Source: an uncultured Saprospirales bacterium (lineage in GTDB: Bacteria; Bacteroidota; Bacteroidia; Chitinophagales; JADIYW01). Taken from it: DNA of 40,248 nt. Of the stretch, positions 8,174 to 17,100 are shown in pieces. How positions within the stretch are numbered: position 1 is the first letter of the stretch; each line of letters starts with the position of its first letter. The notes beneath the pieces are model-generated. The model was not told the origin of the DNA and ran no database searches. It was given only the letters and a program-made list of their open reading frames with translations. The stretch spans positions 1 through 40,248 of the forward strand of contig CALLKF010000041.1 of NCBI GenBank assembly GCA_938008535.1, in the 5' to 3' direction. The translations under genes and the position numbers were made by a program.

Positions 8174-8962
8174 TTGCAAGAAATAATTATTATAAAAATT
8201 GGTGGAAATAGTATTGATGATGTACATGCATTATCTAACTTTTTAGAAGATTTTTCTAACATAACTTTATCAAAAATTTTAATTCATGGTGGTGGAAAAA
8301 TGGCGACTGAGTTAGCACAAAAACTTAACATCGAAACTAAACAAATTGATGGAAGACGCATTACTGACGAAGCAACTTTGGGTGTAGTAACGATGGTGTA
8401 TGCTGGTTTAATTAATAAAAAAATTGTTGCGCAATTACAAAAAAATAATTGCAATGCACTTGGTTTAACTGGTGCTGATGCGAATTCAATTCTTGCACAC
8501 AAACGTATCAACCAAGAAATTGATTATGGTTTTGTTGGTGATATTGATGCAATCAATGTTGAGTTTCTTCAATCAATTTTAGATAAAAATATCACACCAG
8601 TTTTTGCACCAATTACACACGACAAAAACGGAATTTTATTAAACACCAACGCAGATACTATTGCTTCGGAAATGGCAATTGCATTTTCAAAAATGTATAA
8701 AGTCACCTTTGTTTATTGTTTTGATAAAAAAGGTTTATTGTTAGATATTAACAATAATGAAAGCGTTATTCAGCATATTAAAACTTCAGAAATTGAGCAA
8801 CTCAAACAAAAACAAATCATTACACATGGTATGTTGCCGAAAATAGACAACATTATTCATGCATTAAAAAACGGTGTGGAAAAAGTTATTTTATGTAATG
8901 TGCAAGATGTGCTTTCAATTCTGAATGGAAATAGTATTTTTGGAACAACCTTTACGATTTAG
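8174..8962 (+). CDS. argB: N-acylglutamate kinase
   Basis: The 262-residue amino-acid kinase phosphorylates N-acetyl- or N-succinyl-glutamate, the second step of arginine synthesis. IIKIGGNSID (about 6-15) contains the catalytic Lys8, and IHGGGK (37-42) binds the acyl-glutamate. GRRITDEATL, LGLTGADAN and TNADT follow in family order. Translation appears to start at TTG 8174: an in-frame TAA lies at 8156-8158, no ATG follows before the first beta strand, and the product then has normal length. The stop is one base from the argE ATG. Its 5' end faces the lipoprotein gene, so the two promoters must overlap. Confidence 0.92.
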   Translation: MQEIIIIKIGGNSIDDVHALSNFLEDFSNITLSKILIHGGGKMATELAQKLNIETKQIDGRRITDEATLGVVTMVYAGLINKKIVAQLQKNNCNALGLTGADANSILAHKRINQEIDYGFVGDIDAINVEFLQSILDKNITPVFAPITHDKNGILLNTNADTIASEMAIAFSKMYKVTFVYCFDKKGLLLDINNNESVIQHIKTSEIEQLKQKQIITHGMLPKIDNIIHALKNGVEKVILCNVQDVLSILNGNSIFGTTFTI

Positions 8963-8963
8963 A

Positions 8964-10028
8964 ATGGCAACCAACGAAAACATAAGCGCAACATACATTG
9001 AATTGTTACAAAAATTAATTGCGATTTCTTCGTTTAGTAAAGAAGAAGAAAAAGCAGCTGAATTGATTCGTAAATTTTTAAAAGGGAAAAAAATTCCGTT
9101 TGAAACCAAACTAAATAATACTTGGATAAAAAATAAACACTTCAATTTTTTAAAACCAAGCATACTTTTAAATTCACATATTGATACCGTAAAACCAGTT
9201 GATGGTTGGATAAAAAATCCATTTGGCGCAACCATCGAAGATGATAAAATTATTGGTTTAGGCAGCAACGATGCTGGTGCTGCGTTGGTTTCTTTATTGG
9301 GAACTTTTTTACATTTTTATGAAAGAGATGATTTGAAATACAATCTTATTTTTGTGGCATCTGCTGAAGAAGAAATTTCAGGTAAAAATGGAATCGATCA
9401 ATTAACTGAACTTACCACGGCTTGCGAATTTGCGATTGTTGGCGAACCAACTGAAATGAAAATGGCGATTGCAGAAAAAGGTTTAATGGTGTTAGATGGT
9501 GAAGTGAAAGGAAAAGCTGGACATTCGGCGCGCAATGAAGGTGTCAATGCCATTTATTTAGCAATGGTTGACGTGCAATGGTTTCAGAATTATCAGTTCA
9601 AAAAAATAAATCCAGTGTTGGGTCCAGTGAAATTAACGGTAAGCTTAATACAAGCTGGTACGCAACATAATATTATACCAGACAGTTGTAAATATACAGT
9701 TGATGTGCGCACGATTCCTGAATATTCAACGGATCAATTGCTGGAAATCATTCGCGATAATGTGAAAGCAGAAATAAAACCACGTTCAACACGTTTGATG
9801 CCATCTGCTATTGATAAAGAACATGCGATTGTGCGTGCTGCTGAAAAAATAGGCATTGAATTATTTGGTTCTTCTACATTGTCTGACCAGGCGTTGCTAA
9901 AAATTCCAAGTGTAAAAATTGGACCAGGAAAATCAGAGCGTTCTCACACAGCTGATGAGTTTGTTTACTTGCAAGAAATTGAAGATGGTTTGAAAATTTA
10001 TAAGAAGTTGTTGGAACAAGTTTTGTAA
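8964..10028 (+). CDS. argE: M20-family N-acylornithine/N-acylcitrulline deacylase
   Basis: The 354-residue zinc amidohydrolase of the ArgE/DapE/M20 family probably removes the acyl group from N-acylcitrulline (or N-acylornithine) in the argF' pathway. Metal and catalytic residues are visible: His72 and Asp74 in NSHIDT, Asp103 in GSNDAG, the EEE run at 135-137, Glu161 in GEPTE and His328 in RSHTADEF. A dimerisation-type lid follows KGKAGHSA. The ATG at 8964 lies one base after the argB stop. An in-frame start at 8925 inside argB is unlikely. Gene order supports the arginine role over DapE. Confidence 0.9.
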   Translation: MATNENISATYIELLQKLIAISSFSKEEEKAAELIRKFLKGKKIPFETKLNNTWIKNKHFNFLKPSILLNSHIDTVKPVDGWIKNPFGATIEDDKIIGLGSNDAGAALVSLLGTFLHFYERDDLKYNLIFVASAEEEISGKNGIDQLTELTTACEFAIVGEPTEMKMAIAEKGLMVLDGEVKGKAGHSARNEGVNAIYLAMVDVQWFQNYQFKKINPVLGPVKLTVSLIQAGTQHNIIPDSCKYTVDVRTIPEYSTDQLLEIIRDNVKAEIKPRSTRLMPSAIDKEHAIVRAAEKIGIELFGSSTLSDQALLKIPSVKIGPGKSERSHTADEFVYLQEIEDGLKIYKKLLEQVL

Positions 10029-10046
10029 TATTTTAAAATTACAGCA

Positions 10047-10622
10047 ATGAATGAACATTCTCTACAAATTGCATTAGAAGATTATATTTCTTCCACTAAA
10101 AATAACGATTACAAATCTATCGTAAACTATTTGTATTCTGGAATTTTTAAAATGGTGCCTAAAAAAGAGATTACTAAACAATTGAAAAATTCTTTCAAAG
10201 ATGATGTAATAACAAACTACATTGATACATTTTCAATTCACAGTATGTCACCAATTTTTAATATTGACAATTATTCATTTTCAAAAATAAAATATTATCT
10301 AGAAATGAAAATTGATAGACATGAAGATGTATTAACAAAAATTATAAAAAATGAATCTATTGATTATGATGAACATACTAAAGACATGAAACAGCAAATA
10401 AGAATCATGCTAAAGTTATTAAAAAGTGTATACGGTGATAGTCACGTAAAATACGACAAAGAAAATGATGAATTTAGAATATGGCAACTAAACACAATGC
10501 TCGCTATTTATGAAGACGAACAATGGAAATTTATAAGATGGATGTCTGGAAGTGTTTATAAGCGAATATTTCCAGAAGGTATTGTAAAAAAGTTAGCTAC
10601 GAAATTTTATCTAACAGACTAA
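10047..10622 (+). CDS. Cytoplasmic protein of unknown function
   Basis: The 191-residue product has no signal peptide or membrane segment. The N-terminal third looks helical (IALEDYISSTKNNDYKSIV), and a tryptophan-rich beta stretch near residues 150-172 resembles the end of NTF2/SnoaL-like domains (MLAIYEDEQWKFIRW). That similarity is weak and not a family call. It starts 18 bases after argE on the same strand, so it may be cotranscribed, and it ends 6 bases from a convergent gene. Confidence 0.68.
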   Translation: MNEHSLQIALEDYISSTKNNDYKSIVNYLYSGIFKMVPKKEITKQLKNSFKDDVITNYIDTFSIHSMSPIFNIDNYSFSKIKYYLEMKIDRHEDVLTKIIKNESIDYDEHTKDMKQQIRIMLKLLKSVYGDSHVKYDKENDEFRIWQLNTMLAIYEDEQWKFIRWMSGSVYKRIFPEGIVKKLATKFYLTD

Positions 10623-10628
10623 ATAAAA

Positions 10629-11096
10629 CTACTTACCAAAAAATTTGCTCAAATCAACACCCATTTTTCCCATCATTTCTTGTGCTTGTGCTTGAAAATC
10701 TGAAATGTTTATTTTGCTCATTATTTTTGAAAAGTCTGGTTTGCCTTCTTCATTAAAAAATTGTTCTTTAAAAGATGCAAACAACTCACCTAGCGAAAAA
10801 TCTCTTACTTTTTGCGCAGTGTCTTCGCTTAAACCAACTTTAGATTGCAAATCACTCAACACATTATCACGCAAATTATTCAGCGTTGGATTATTTTTAA
10901 TATCGTTGATTCCATTGCTCATCAAATCTTTCATACCACTCATTCCACCAGCCATCAAATCTTCAGAAAAAAACTTTTTAAAATTTTCTAATAACACATT
11001 CGTGCTTTGTGTTGTTTGGTCGGCACTCAATCCAAATTTTTCCTGAATCTGGTTTTGGATTTTTTGTTGGACATCGTTAAAAATATCTTGTAACAT
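10629..11096 (-). CDS. Helical cytoplasmic protein of unknown function
   Basis: The 155-residue product has no signal peptide. It is rich in Gln, Asn, Ser and Met and reads as a series of amphipathic helices. A segment like EKFGLSADQT (19-28) recurs later as SKVGLSEDTA (about 90-99), suggesting an internal duplication of a small helical unit. Bacteroidota have many small proteins of this style, loosely like DUF937. It is divergent from the beta-CASP gene, with about 150 bases between the two starts. Confidence 0.72.
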   Translation of the reverse strand: MLQDIFNDVQQKIQNQIQEKFGLSADQTTQSTNVLLENFKKFFSEDLMAGGMSGMKDLMSNGINDIKNNPTLNNLRDNVLSDLQSKVGLSEDTAQKVRDFSLGELFASFKEQFFNEEGKPDFSKIMSKINISDFQAQAQEMMGKMGVDLSKFFGK

Positions 11097-11209
11097 AATT
11101 TTGTGTTTTATTAACCAAATATAGTAAAGTTATAGCTTATTGATAATAAGTTCTGTGCTTATTTTTTTAAATAAGTGAAATAAATAGTAACTTTCGATAT
11201 AAATTATTT

Positions 11210-11244
11210 CTAACGACTTACCACTCACGAATCACAACTAACAC
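11210..11244 (+). repeat. Heptamer tandem repeat before the beta-CASP gene
   Basis: Five 7-base units run head to tail: CTAACGA, CTTACCA, CTCACGA, ATCACAA and CTAACAC. They end 2 bases before the ATG at 11247, so they would form the end of the mRNA leader. The unit is the same as between argC and argD. Confidence 0.6.
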
Positions 11245-11246
11245 AC

Positions 11247-12635
11247 ATGAAATTACAAATTTGCGGCGCAGCACAAACAGTAACAGGTAGCTGTCATTTT
11301 ATTACACTCGATAATGGTTATAAAATTTTACTAGACTGTGGTCTTTACCAAGGTCATGAAGATGAATTAGAAGATTTTAATTCAAGATGGTTATTTAAAC
11401 CTTCAGACATAGATGTATTGGTTTTATCTCATGCACATATAGATCATTGCGGTCGAATTCCGAAACTAGTAAAAGATGGTTTTCGTGGACAAATTATTTG
11501 CACATCAGCAACCAGAGACTTATCGAGTATTATGTTGTTAGATAGTGCTCACATACAAGAAAGCGATGCAAAACATAATAGTAAAAGACAGCACAAAAAC
11601 ATTAATCCATTATACACAGAAAAAGATGCGAAAATTTGTTTGCGCTATTTTACAACAATTGAATATAATATCTGGCATCCAATTAATGAGTTTGTACAAG
11701 TTCAATTTTTAGATGCAGGTCATATTTTAGGAAGTGCTACCGTTACCTTAAAAATTCTTGAAAATAATAAAGAAACTATCTTTGGTTTTTCAGGTGATGT
11801 TGGAAGATACAATCGACCTGTATTAAAAGATCCTGTTCAAATGCCTGCTTTAGATTATTTAATTTGCGAATCTACGTATGGTGGAAAAAAACACGAAGAA
11901 ACACCAGAAAGTGATGAAAAATTTCTTCAAATAATTAAAGACACCATTCTTACAAAAAAAGGAAAATTAATTATTCCAGCTTTTAGCATTGGTAGAACAC
12001 AAGAAATATTATATCGATTAGACAAGTTATATACTGAAGGAAGACTCGAGAACATCAAAGTATTTGTTGATTCACCACTTGCCATAAATGCAACAGATGT
12101 TTTTATCATGCATCCTGAATGTTTTGATGAAGAAATGCATCAGTTTTTAATGACAGACGATAATCCGTTTGGATGGAAAAACATGAAGTATGTAAAAACG
12201 GTTGAAGCATCCAAAGCATTAAATGAATCTCATGAACCTTGTATGATAATTGCTGGTTCTGGTATGGCAAATGCAGGTCGCGTAAAACATCATATTTTTC
12301 ATCAAGTAGACCAAGCTAAAAACACCATTTTGATTGTTGGATATTGTGCTGATGGAACAATCGGACAACGCTTAATTCAAAAACCAGAAACCATTAAAAT
12401 ATTTGGAATAGAAAAGAAAGTTGCAGCACAAGTTGAAGTAATGAGTAGTATGAGTGCGCACGCTGATGAACCAGAATTATTGCAATTTGTAAGCAATCAA
12501 GATAAAGAAAAACTGAAAAGTATTTTTTTAGTACATGGTGAATTAAAACGACAAGAAGCATTTAAAACAGCGTTGCAAAGTAATAATTTTAAAAAAATCA
12601 TTATTCCAGAATTAGGTGATGAATTTGAGTTGTAG
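11247..12635 (+). CDS. Beta-CASP metallo-beta-lactamase-fold RNA hydrolase
   Basis: The 462-residue cytoplasmic enzyme has the MBL fold with an inserted beta-CASP domain and a C-terminal RMMBL segment, the layout of RNA-processing nucleases such as CPSF73-like bacterial proteins. SHAHIDHCG at 61-69 is the zinc motif HxHxDH. LDAGHILGS near 156-164 gives the next metal histidine, and FSGDVG near 178-183 the metal aspartate. PAFSIGRTQEI, GSGMANAGR and SMSAHADEPEL are later family motifs. The length is typical. It is preceded by a heptamer repeat and followed after 14 bases by the hydrolase gene. RNase activity is inferred from the family. Confidence 0.88.
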   Translation: MKLQICGAAQTVTGSCHFITLDNGYKILLDCGLYQGHEDELEDFNSRWLFKPSDIDVLVLSHAHIDHCGRIPKLVKDGFRGQIICTSATRDLSSIMLLDSAHIQESDAKHNSKRQHKNINPLYTEKDAKICLRYFTTIEYNIWHPINEFVQVQFLDAGHILGSATVTLKILENNKETIFGFSGDVGRYNRPVLKDPVQMPALDYLICESTYGGKKHEETPESDEKFLQIIKDTILTKKGKLIIPAFSIGRTQEILYRLDKLYTEGRLENIKVFVDSPLAINATDVFIMHPECFDEEMHQFLMTDDNPFGWKNMKYVKTVEASKALNESHEPCMIIAGSGMANAGRVKHHIFHQVDQAKNTILIVGYCADGTIGQRLIQKPETIKIFGIEKKVAAQVEVMSSMSAHADEPELLQFVSNQDKEKLKSIFLVHGELKRQEAFKTALQSNNFKKIIIPELGDEFEL

Positions 12636-12649
12636 TTTTTTTTATTTAA

Positions 12650-13528
12650 ATGTATGCTATGAATATCGAACAATGGAAACAAAAAGGTAATTACATAGAT
12701 ATTTATGGAAAATCTGTTTTTCATATTCATCATAAAACTGAAAAACCAACCATTGCATTTTTGCATGGCTATCCATCTGCATCTTTTGATTATTATAACG
12801 TATTACCAAATTTAGAAAATTGTTTCTCTTACATTATCCATGACCAAATTGGTTTTGGACTATCTGCTAAACCTTCAAACTATTCGTATTCATTGATAGA
12901 ACAAGCCGAAATAGCCATCGAACTTTGGAAGAAATTGGGTATAAAAGAAATTCATTTAGTATCACATGATTACGGAACTTCAATTGCCAATGAAATTATT
13001 GTACGGAAATTACAGGGTTTTGAACCAGTAAAAATAAAGACAATTACATTTTGTAATGGAAGCATGCATATCGAGTTAGCCAAATTAAAATTGGTGCAAA
13101 AATTACTCAAGCATCCAACGTTTGGAAAATATATTGTTGCATTGATGAATAAAAAAACATTCATAAAAACTATGCAAGATATTTGGTTTGATAAAAATTT
13201 GTGTGATGTACAGGAAATGAATGTATTGTATGATTTGTTGCAATTAAATTCTAACAATGAAGTGTTGCATAAAATATCGCAGTACAATAATGAACGTGTA
13301 AAATATTGGCATCGCTGGATTCCTGCACTCACACAATTAGATATTCCTACGCATATACTTTGGGCACAAGAAGATCCAATTGCTGTAAAAGCTATCGCTG
13401 AACAATTACACAAAGAAATTCCAAATTCCATTTATACAAAAATTGACAACTGTGGTCATTATCCAATGTTGGAAAAGCCCAAAGAATGGTTTGAGAAAAT
13501 GACTGAGTTTATAAAAAACTACATATAG
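12650..13528 (+). CDS. MEST-like alpha/beta hydrolase with aspartate nucleophile
   Basis: The 292-residue alpha/beta hydrolase has LHGYP (38-42) for the oxyanion hole, IGFGLSAKP (67-75) and the nucleophile elbow SHDYG with Asp107 in place of serine. Candidate acid Asp242 (AQEDP) and His270 (CGHYP) complete a triad. Asp nucleophiles are typical of epoxide hydrolases and haloalkane dehalogenases. The order HGYP, GFG-S-KP, SHDYG and RRW-like HRWIPAL closely recalls the animal MEST/PEG1 group and its bacterial relatives, whose substrate is unknown to me. ATG 12650 or ATG 12659 can start it. It is 14 bases after the beta-CASP gene and ends at the edge of the 21-bp repeat region. Confidence 0.85.
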   Translation: MYAMNIEQWKQKGNYIDIYGKSVFHIHHKTEKPTIAFLHGYPSASFDYYNVLPNLENCFSYIIHDQIGFGLSAKPSNYSYSLIEQAEIAIELWKKLGIKEIHLVSHDYGTSIANEIIVRKLQGFEPVKIKTITFCNGSMHIELAKLKLVQKLLKHPTFGKYIVALMNKKTFIKTMQDIWFDKNLCDVQEMNVLYDLLQLNSNNEVLHKISQYNNERVKYWHRWIPALTQLDIPTHILWAQEDPIAVKAIAEQLHKEIPNSIYTKIDNCGHYPMLEKPKEWFEKMTEFIKNYI

Positions 13529-13595
13529 TTAATCGACTATTGTACTGATTTCCAACGTTTTGACACTTATTACCTCACCTTTAACTCTAAGACAA

Positions 13596-14031
13596 TTGTA
13601 ACCGTCCCTAAGGTGCTTGTAACCGTTCCTAAGACGTTTGTCACCGAGTCGCTGATGCTTGTCACCGTTCCTTTGACTCTTGTAACTGTCCATAAGACAA
13701 TTGTAACCGTCCCCAAGATGATTGTAACTTTTCCTAAGACGATTGTAACAGTCTCTAAGACGATTGTAATCGTCCCTAAGACGATTGTAACTGTCCCTAA
13801 GATGATTGTAATTGATTACAAGCATTAGTTGAACGATAACAAGTCTCAGAGAAGCGGTTACAATCGTCAGCAACTCAGTTACAATCGTCAGCGTAGTGGT
13901 TACAATCGTCAGCGACTCGGTTACAATCATCAGCGACTCGGTTACAATCGTCAGCGACTCGGTTACAATCGTCAGCGACTCGGTTACAATCGTCAGCGAC
14001 TTAGTTACAATCGTCAACGAATATGTGACAA
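13596..14031. repeat. Mirror-symmetric array of 22 copies in 21-bp register
   Basis: The left arm has 11 copies of TTGTNAY starting at 13596 and every 21 bases to 13806. The right arm has 11 reverse copies (RTTACAA type) starting at 13815 and every 21 bases to 14025. The copy at 13836 is degenerate (ATAACAA). No copy is out of register, and the dyad axis is at 13813/13814, inside TTGTAATTGATTACAA. Both arms share the core GACGATTGTAACCG or close variants. The other 7 bases differ by arm: TCCCTAA on the left, AGTCGCT on the right (read on the minus strand). Transcribed or extruded, the arms could pair as 14-bp helices separated by 7-by-7 internal loops. The 21-bp step puts all cores on one face of the helix. 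It is more GC-rich than ordinary gaps here. Function is unknown. Confidence 0.92.
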
Positions 14032-14053
14032 GCATTATCTACATAAAATCCAT

Positions 14054-14084
14054 AAAAAAAGCATGCAATAAAAATATTGCATGC
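14054..14084 (-). terminator. Rho-independent terminator of the 2068-residue gene
   Basis: On the minus strand, GCATGCAATA and TATTGCATGC form a perfect 10-bp stem with a 4-base loop, followed by seven T residues. It lies 24 bases past the stop codon at 14108 and separates that transcript from the repeat array. Confidence 0.85.
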
Positions 14085-14107
14085 TCAGGTTATTGAATGA
14101 AATGTAC

Positions 14108-17100
14108 TTATTGAAGTTTTATTACTTGTCGTGTAATTGGTTTATCATTGTTATTGATGATGAAATAGTAAACACCTTTTGCCCAGGTTTTAGTATCAAT
14201 ATTCCAATTATTGATACCGGATTTTAATGTAATTTGAGAATCATTTATTATTTGACCGATATCGTTAAACACTTTTAATTTCACGTCAATCACATCTTTT
14301 GTGTAAATAGTAATCACCGTATTATCAACCGTTGGATTTGGATAAATGCTTACTAATTCAAACTTGTCTTTTTCCAATTTCGCATTCACCATATTAGTTA
14401 AATTAGTATGGTTCAATAAATCAATTTCACGAACTTGATAATAGTATAAAATTCCTGCAACTGCATTATGATCGTCAAAAGTGTAATTTCTTTGTGAATT
14501 AGAATTTCCTGCAGCAGGCAACTCACCTATTTTCACAAAATTAATTCCATCAATACTTCGTAAAACTTCAAACGTTTTGGTATTCAATTCTACAGCAGTT
14601 GCCCAAGTTACCTGAATATATTGATTATCAATTGGTGTTGCTTTGATGTAAATTAATTCAATAGGTAATACTGTTGGACAATCAAACAATTTAGCACTGC
14701 TTACTTCACAACCAACAACGCCAGTAGACGTATTTTTAACGTGCGCAAATGTAAATATATCTTGAAAATTAGCACTTGTTGCCGTTGTCCAGGTTGTTCC
14801 GCCATTGTAAGAATATTCAGCAATATATGGTGAAATACATGCTGCGCAAGTAGCATTAACAGTAACAACCGGTGGATTTACGCTACAATTGATGGTTGGT
14901 GCAATGGTGATATTTGGAAATACATCTAATGGGCCGCAAATTGTTTTCACACAGCCATATTGATCGGTATAAGTATATTGTAAAGAATAAGATGAGCCGC
15001 CATTTACGCCGGCTGCGTTGGTGTTAATGGTTCCTGTTCCATCTGGATTGGTAGTAATTGCACCGGCAACCGTTGTGCCTGTACAAGTTCTGTTATTTTC
15101 AAGCGTTACCGAAACACCAGTTGAGAAGGTTCCGTTTGGCGTACCTAAATTCACATCTAATTGTCCGAATACAGATGCAGCAGGTCCAACACAATAAACT
15201 GGTGAACAGAATGCATAATTTTGACTGAATAATGTATCAACAGTACCGTCAGCATGCATTTCTATTATTCTAATAAAATTTAAAATAGATGAACCACCAT
15301 TATTGGTGGTGCCTCCACCAGAACCTAAACCATCATCAAATCCATCATATAATACAAATCTGAATGGTCCATCATTTGGATTGATGGTAGCTGCAGTTGT
15401 TGTTGTATTAGCACCAACTGTAGTGCCATATCCACCACCAGAAGCTACTACTTGGTTGCTTCCATTGTAAATAAACCATGATATATCTTGTGGATATGAA
15501 TCAAAATCTAGTATAACGCGATATTGCGAAAATAAAGGAATAGGATTAGAAGTAGCAAACGCAACCGTTGCGCCATCGCAAACATTGGTATCTAACACTA
15601 CGCTTCCTAAATTTGGCTGATTGTAAGTGCCGCCAATGCTGGTATTGCAACCATTATTGTCTGTAAAACGAACATTCCATGCTTGTCCATCAGCAACAGT
15701 AAACGTGCTTGATACTTCGCTTTCGCCAACAGGTCGTGTTGGAAATTTAATACCACTTGCTGCACCACTACCGACAATTGTAAATGTATCAGCTGCGGTT
15801 GGTGCAGGCAAACCAGGCATACCACCTGTTGGTGATGTTACTGTTAAAGTGATACCGTTTGTGCCATCACCAGGTGCTGCACAAGTTGGTGTAATTAAAG
15901 GTGTTGTCACTTTTTCCAGTAAAGTAACTTTAACAGGTGTACCGTAGCTGTAGCAAGAATCCGGTGTTAAAGTAGTGCCATTATAATTTACAAAAGTAAC
16001 TGGTGTTAACCAAAATACTTGGCTTCCGTATTTAAATGGATCGTTGTTTATAATCGTTAGATCGCCATGACGAACACCCGGAATTGGTGATGCTTTAACT
16101 GTCTGTGCTTTTCTGATTTCTATATTCCATCCAAATAATGTAACATAGTCAAATCCAAAGGCATCATCTTCTACTCTTAGTTTCCATGCACCGTTGATAC
16201 CTTCGCCATTTAATCCGGCCCAAGCATCTAATGGTAAATAGTTTCCTGCTAATTCGCCACCAGCACCAGGGCAAGTAGCTGCTGTAACATTGGTTGCAGT
16301 TCCTACGTTCGAGAAACATACATTAAACAAACCATAGTTAGAACCACATTGATCTCTAACTAATCTATAAACAGAACCATCTGGTGCGATTAAATCTAAA
16401 TCCAAATCGGCAAAATAATCTGCAGCTGCATAAACACAAACAGTTATGGTATCTGTTGCAGTATTAAAGGTTGAACCAGCAGGAAAACCACCAACTGTTA
16501 AAGGAATTTGTCCTTGTGAACCATCATAATCTGGATAAGTTGATGGATAATACCCTTGCCAGTCTTTGTAGTATTTAGTGACAGAACCTGCAGTAGTTGT
16601 ATCTATTTGTCCAACATAATATAAACCAGTATTTGCCGGATTGAACGGATTGATAATTGTAGGATTAGTTGCCGAATATTGCCAGCCAATAACAGGATTT
16701 GCACCTGCATTTGTTCCAAAATCGATAGGATTAGCTGTTACGCCAATAGTGGATTCATCTCCATAACATAATGTAAGGTTTGGACCACCTTCTGTTACTC
16801 CTAAATCTGCAGTACAGCAAGTATTCCCATTATAAATTTGAAATTCGAATTTACATTCATTACCTGCAAATCCATCTATGAAAATATAATATTTTTGTCC
16901 GGCAGTTAAAGTCAACGTAACCGAACCAGTTGTTGTTCCTGTAGAAACTTCGCCACCTGGTAAAGGTGTAAATGTTCCATTGCATGAATTATTGCTGCTT
17001 GTGTAAATACCAAATTGAATTCCAGGATCATTTCCAATATAACAATGATAACCTGTTGCATATTGATATTTTATAGTATGAAGACCAGTTACAGTTGGTG

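Larger units (their letters stand above)
13529..14107. other. Gene-free convergent intergenic region holding the repeat array
   Basis: This 579-base gap lies between the 3' ends of two converging genes. It contains a repeat array (13596-14031), a degenerate lead-in at about 13560-13595 that still reads in 7-base blocks, and a terminator for the minus-strand gene. Long open frames exist on both strands, but only because the repeat length is a multiple of three. I see no convincing gene. Confidence 0.8.

Noticed and set aside
8141..8227. Longer start for the paraoxonase-like gene
   Set aside because: The extension overlaps the argB start and would bury the lipobox-containing signal peptide. 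ATG 8140 gives a standard lipoprotein.
8925..8963. Longer start for argE inside argB
   Set aside because: The added residues do not match the family. ATG 8964, one base after the argB stop, gives a normal coupled start.
13596..14031. CRISPR array
   Set aside because: The whole 21-bp unit repeats with no unique spacers, orientation flips at the centre, and no cas genes are nearby.
13596..14031. Palindrome produced by assembly fold-back
   Set aside because: The two arms have consistently different 7-base linkers, and individual units carry their own variants. A fold-back would give near-identical arms.
13529..14035. A 168-codon minus-strand open frame and plus-strand frames of 71 and 80 codons over the repeat array
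   Set aside because: A 21-bp unit without stops stays open on several frames by construction. The heptapeptides show no signal, domain or plausible start, so I treat the region as non-coding.
15627..15947. Plus-strand open frames inside the giant T9SS gene and similar shadows elsewhere
   Set aside because: They overlap strongly supported genes on the other strand and show no family motifs or independent starts.
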